The position numbers and the translations under genes were made by a program. DNA of 64,000 nucleotides from Pempheris klunzingeri (taxonomy: Eukaryota; Chordata; Actinopteri; Acropomatiformes; Pempheridae), in contig NC_092029.1 in assembly GCF_042242105.1 (NCBI RefSeq), positions 12,207,885 to 12,271,884 on the forward strand, given 5' to 3'. Shown in pieces: positions 61,501 to 64,000 of this stretch. The notes beneath the pieces are model-generated. The model ran no database searches. It saw only the letters and a program-made list of their open reading frames with translations, and was not told where the DNA came from. Position 1 is the first letter of the stretch, and each line of letters begins with the position of its first letter.

Positions 61501-63419
61501 AGTTATCTCAGAACCACCATGGTGGCCAGTCATCTCCATACTACTGGGGGAGGAATCCACCTCTGCACCAACGTCTGCAGAAAGCCCTAACCGACCTTCA
61601 CTATGAAAGAGGTTTGAGACGTAGGGAGCAGCAAACTTCTTACAATGAGAAGTACATGCGTGAAGAAGCAGAGTGGAAACTGAAGCAGCAGCTTGTGGCT
61701 GCTTAATAGGAAATCAGTTTTGGAAGACGCTAAATATATGACATCATAAGTAAAGTCAGGCTACATAGCCTGTCACTGTCTTGAGCCATGTATTAATAAT
61801 CCTGATAGAGTCTTCCTCTCCAAACACTGGTGGGAACATATTCTTTGACAACGCTTCTTTCTTTAGGATGTTTTCTCCTCCTCAAGTTGGAGAAGGATCC
61901 TTTCCATGAATCCCTAGACAAGGACTGGTTTTGCTCCAAGATAGTGGTGACGACACCTGAGGAGGATGAAATTCTTTTCCCCTGCTATAGATGGCTGTCC
62001 AGGGGGGGAGTGGTGGTGTTGTTGAGAGGAGGCAGAGGTTAGTGGAGCTTGTTCCCACTTGCAAGGAGCTACGCTGAGTAAATTATGAGTAAAAGTATCT
62101 GTTGTGTCACAGTGGCTCCATGAAGGCTAAAAATGATGCGACAGTCCTTGCAAATGAATAAATTATCATGTAATTGAATCTGTTTTTAAATCCATCTCTG
62201 GGACGTAATCTGCACAACTACAAAAGCTTTTGAAAATCTCCATCCTCAACTAGTAGAGCACCGGAAAAAATAATTGGTCCAACAAAAATTAATGTACAAG
62301 TGAGTTTTCCATCAATATCAGTTTGCAGTTTAGATGCACCTCCATTAACGCTGACTGAGGTTCGTATTTATATTATATTATATATATATTATAGAATTAT
62401 ATTATTGTATTTATATTTATTTCCTGCTTTTCTCTGCAGATGGGTTAAGTATGCAGAGGGACTGCCTTATATCTTAAACATCGACGATCCGAAAGCTGTT
62501 CCTCAAGAAATTTTTTTAATTCTAAAAATCAATCCTCACAATAAAACCCAAATGTGCAATAGACAGAAGTTAAGCATTCGTTTTGCTTTTGTCTATTTAA
62601 GACTATTAATTTCCTTTGTTTGAGGTTCAAATTAATATAACATGTGAATCAATGATGTAATTCAGTGTGCTGCTGTTAGACATATAAAAGTAATTATAAC
62701 TTAAGTGAGGTTGAAAAAGTGACCAATTATGTGTCTAAAACACTACTTCTCACGAGCTAGTCGGGTGGTTTATGGAAGCCGTGGTAGCTGTTCTGTAATA
62801 AAGATAAGTGTGGGCACAGTACCGTCAGCAGTTACAGAGGCCTGTCTGTCTGAAGAGGATCATCTGCTATTGATTGACCACTGGAAAAAAGAGCTACTAC
62901 TTAAAAAACGCTTTTACCAGTAGGTTTTCGTGTATGCATTACAATACATACCTAGAGCTCCAGTTATGGTCTCAGAGATTTATCTGGAGAAATGTCTATG
63001 TGCTTTTCACTAACATTGTTAGTTTGTTTGTTTTAGATGGAAGATCATGGCGGAAGGACTGTCCTACATCAACAGTTTTAATAATCCCTCTGAGCTCCCA
63101 GCTGAAGTCCGCATCTCCCAGTCCAAATCAACTGAAGTGCTTAATGCAAAAAGGATAACGTGGGTCTATAAAGATCTATACAATGCACACAAAAGGGTTC
63201 CACTACAGTCATATTTTCTATGTTTTGAGGCAAAAAGTTAATGTGAAGATTTATACCAGTATGTTGTTTAATTATGGACTATGTTTTTCCCTTTTCTTAA
63301 CCCTGTCTTACTTCAGTGGTATTGAACTGAAGTTTAAGGGGCTTCTTGGATCTACTGAAAAATGGGAAAGCATTGAAGACATGAAAAGAATCTTCTGGTA
63401 CAAAAAGATTTCTTCACAG
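58441..63419 (+). CDS. Arachidonate lipoxygenase-like gene, 5' exons (partial, irregular 5' end)
   Basis: Lipoxygenases oxygenate polyunsaturated fatty acids; they have an N-terminal PLAT lipid-binding domain and a C-terminal iron-binding catalytic domain. Exons ending 58551, then 61830-62037, 62838-62919, 63037-63159 and 63317-63419 join in phase. They encode PLAT blocks (LEVTTGSMVHAGRLDNLYV; FLLLKLEKDPF; WFCSKIVVTTPE; ILFPCYRWLSRGG) and the linker to the catalytic domain (LLLIDHWKKELLLKKRFYQ; LKFKGLLGSTEKWESIEDMK; IFWYKK). This fits fish ALOX12/15/ALOXE3-like proteins; the subtype is not resolved. The iron ligands lie past the right edge. Irregularities: the expected MAEY start is frame-shifted relative to the PLAT frame, and exon 2 lacks an AG. 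It may be a pseudogene or use another first exon. 58441 is the first in-frame ATG. Confidence 0.72.
58577..60350 (+). mobile_element. Teleost interspersed repeat (GGGCCCGAGCACC type)
   Basis: The left end 'gggcccgagcaccaagcggtgtgaggaccctattgaaactg' is a start I recall from many fish genomes. The interior repeats a unit of about 383 bases: 'gagtccc..cctgaagac.tcta.atg' then 'gcgccacctggtgg' occurs at 59346-59401 and again at 59722-59784, with further 'gcgccac' blocks near 58938 and 59896. No protein-coding capacity is seen. The class and right boundary are uncertain. Confidence 0.6.
60840..60847 (+). promoter_or_regulatory. TATA box (TATAAATA) upstream of the 27-bp-repeat ORF
   Basis: A consensus-like TATA box 146 bases before the ATG at 60993, in sequence that otherwise looks like a 5' leader (no in-frame disruptions, CA/GA-rich). 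It suggests the ORF could have its own promoter. Confidence 0.4.
60993..61706 (+). CDS. Hypothetical 237-aa protein with thirteen 9-residue repeats, in lipoxygenase intron 1
   Basis: I do not recognise this protein. It is intronless, with ATG at 60993 and stop TAA at 61704-61706. Residues 1-71 are acidic and unique (LTWGEIMELEDEKQELLATL). Residues 72-188 are thirteen consecutive 9-residue units, e.g. SSQNHQGGQ, QPQNHQGGQ, PPQSHKGGQ, with three variant YYW units (SSQYYWDSQ, SSQYYWDSR, SSPYYWGRN). Residues 189-237 are basic and probably helical (LHYERGLRRREQQ). There is no signal peptide or membrane segment. The repeat length never breaks frame. An overlapping +2 frame (61102-61590) and a minus frame (61243-61560) are open only because the repeat lacks stops in them. 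It could be a retrocopy, a multicopy lineage-specific gene or a chance-preserved ORF. Confidence 0.5.
   Translation: MKANSSPVEAMLPAGLTWGEIMELEDEKQELLATLPVDGSSAVENMDWESNEVSPAPMDAREPHENTQREQPPQNNGDGQQPQINGDGQPPQNHRGGGRPQNHRGGQSSQYYWDSQSSRNHQGGQSSQYYWDSRSSQSHKGGQPPQSHKGGQQPQNHQGGQSSQNHQGGQLSQNHHGGQSSPYYWGRNPPLHQRLQKALTDLHYERGLRRREQQTSYNEKYMREEAEWKLKQQLVAA
61206..61556 (+). repeat. 27-bp coding minisatellite, 13 units
   Basis: Thirteen head-to-tail 27-base units with typical element cctcaaaaccaccagggtggc. All variation is by substitution, with no length change. There are no spacers, so it is not a CRISPR-like array. Confidence 0.85.
61830..62037 (+). CDS. Lipoxygenase-like exon 2
   Basis: It encodes VGTYSLTTLLSLGCFLLLK through LSRGG and LLRGGR, the second half of the PLAT domain. 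It starts phase 0 and ends phase 1 before GTTAGT. The 5' edge (ccaaacactg) has a pyrimidine tract but no AG. Confidence 0.65.
62440..62515 (+). pseudogene. Extra copy of lipoxygenase exon 4, out of order
   Basis: It follows TTTCTCTGCAG and reads, in the same phase as exon 4, WVKYAEGLPYILNIDDPKAV then PQEI, aligning to WKIMAEGLSYINSFNNPSEL then PAEV. It lies before exon 3, where no exon 4 should be. Homology fades after about 24 residues and no donor is evident. It looks like a remnant of a second lipoxygenase copy of a different subtype. Confidence 0.6.
62838..62919 (+). CDS. Lipoxygenase-like exon 3
   Basis: It follows GTTACAG and ends TACCA before GTAGGT. It encodes EACLSEEDHLLLIDHWKKEL then LLKKRFYQ. 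An acceptor six bases upstream (GTCAGCAG) is equally in phase. Confidence 0.7.
63037..63159 (+). CDS. Lipoxygenase-like exon 4
   Basis: The acceptor is TGTTTTAG. It encodes WKIMAEGLSYINSFNNPSEL then PAEVRISQSKSTEVLN. The donor is AAC then GTGGGT (C at -1, weak), but it gives the right phase. Confidence 0.7.
63317..63419 (+). CDS. Lipoxygenase-like exon 5
   Basis: The acceptor is TACTTCAG and the donor is CACAG then GTTTTC. It encodes GIELKFKGLLGSTEKWESIE then DMKRIFWYKKISSQ. The next expected block (YVAEHW-type) is not seen before the window ends. Confidence 0.7.
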
Positions 63420-64000
63420 GTTTTCAGTTCTGCAGCATATCTCACCACAACAAGGTCACTGTCATTGTTTCGTAATAGCAGGTGACTACATATATGCATT
63501 CAGAAGACACCGTTATCATCAGTTTACTGCAAACACCAGTTCTTTCTAGTTCACTGACAAGTGATCTTACACGTTAATGTGTTCTCTGGAAAACTTTGCT
63601 GAGTAAAATTTGAAACAGTTCTTTTTTCTTCAGTCGATGTTCAGAGAAGTTGACACAGTTGTCAAGTTAACACAGAAGGCCCCCTGATGCCTTCGTTCAC
63701 AACACAGGTTTTTTTGCCACAGAGACGAGAAAAGATGAGGCACAGAAATAATGTTGAAAAAGACAGAATAAAAGGATTAAAAACAATTCTGCCTGATACT
63801 ACTACAATGTTTTAGTATGGCAGCACTTTAATAAAAGGTGGTATACTGCATCTTACTCTCTTAATTAATGAGATAGACTCTGCAATGAGATCTGTAATAG
63901 AACTGTAACTGTATTTTTTTTAATGAACAGGGGAAACCACATTGTCTGTCCTACACAATAATTTTGATTCATTTTCTACTTTTTTTTCCAGCTCTTTTTT
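63420..64000. other. Right edge: lipoxygenase intron
   Basis: No exon is recognised. A strong acceptor-like signal (ttttttttccag, ending at 63991) lies just before the window edge, where the next exon could begin. Confidence 0.45.

Noticed and set aside
61206..61556. CRISPR-like array of 27-base repeats
   Set aside because: Units are directly adjacent without spacers, lie in a vertebrate genome and encode an unbroken 9-residue repeat.
61102..61590. 162-codon ORF in the second frame across the 27-bp repeats
   Set aside because: Open only because the 27-base unit lacks stops in that frame too. The 60993 frame is longer and carries non-repeat ends with protein-like composition.

Overview
The window is nuclear DNA from a bony fish, most likely a percomorph teleost (inferred). 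It carries split vertebrate genes with GT-AG introns, very long microsatellites, a tRNA-derived SINE and several dispersed teleost-type repeats. There are no prokaryotic features. All gene calls come from reading exon translations, splice sites and codon phase by eye against remembered vertebrate proteins; no database search was run.

Layout, left to right. (1) 887-1837, minus: the first three coding exons of androglobin (adgb), running off the left edge, with a perfect RFX X-box just upstream of the start. (2) 4426-16864, minus: complete rab32 in three exons (213 aa). (3) 19431-47960, minus: complete metabotropic glutamate receptor 1 (grm1) in eight coding exons (about 1,170 aa), plus a likely 5' non-coding exon ending at 48894. 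(4) 53990-57010, plus: complete fbxo30 in two coding exons (760 aa), with a likely non-coding first exon near 52235. (5) 58441-63419, plus: five 5' exons of an arachidonate-type lipoxygenase gene that continues past the right edge and has an irregular 5' end. Its first intron holds a 1.8-kb teleost repeat and an intronless 237-codon ORF built on thirteen 9-residue repeats.

The order fbxo30 - grm1 - rab32 - adgb, with these relative orientations, matches human chromosome 6q24 (recalled synteny). The exception is that SHPRH, which lies between FBXO30 and GRM1 in human, is not seen. The genes are not functionally linked as a pathway: adgb is a ciliary/sperm globin-calpain chimera, rab32 a lysosome-related-organelle GTPase, grm1 a neuronal GPCR, fbxo30 an SCF substrate receptor, and the lipoxygenase an oxylipin enzyme. 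The rest is intron and intergenic sequence with microsatellites and degraded repeats.

I found no clear new multi-gene system. The best leads are the intronic repeat-protein ORF with its own TATA box, a relic copy of grm1 exon 2, an extra lipoxygenase exon, and two promoter motifs (RFX X-box at adgb, MITF/TFE-type E-box at rab32).
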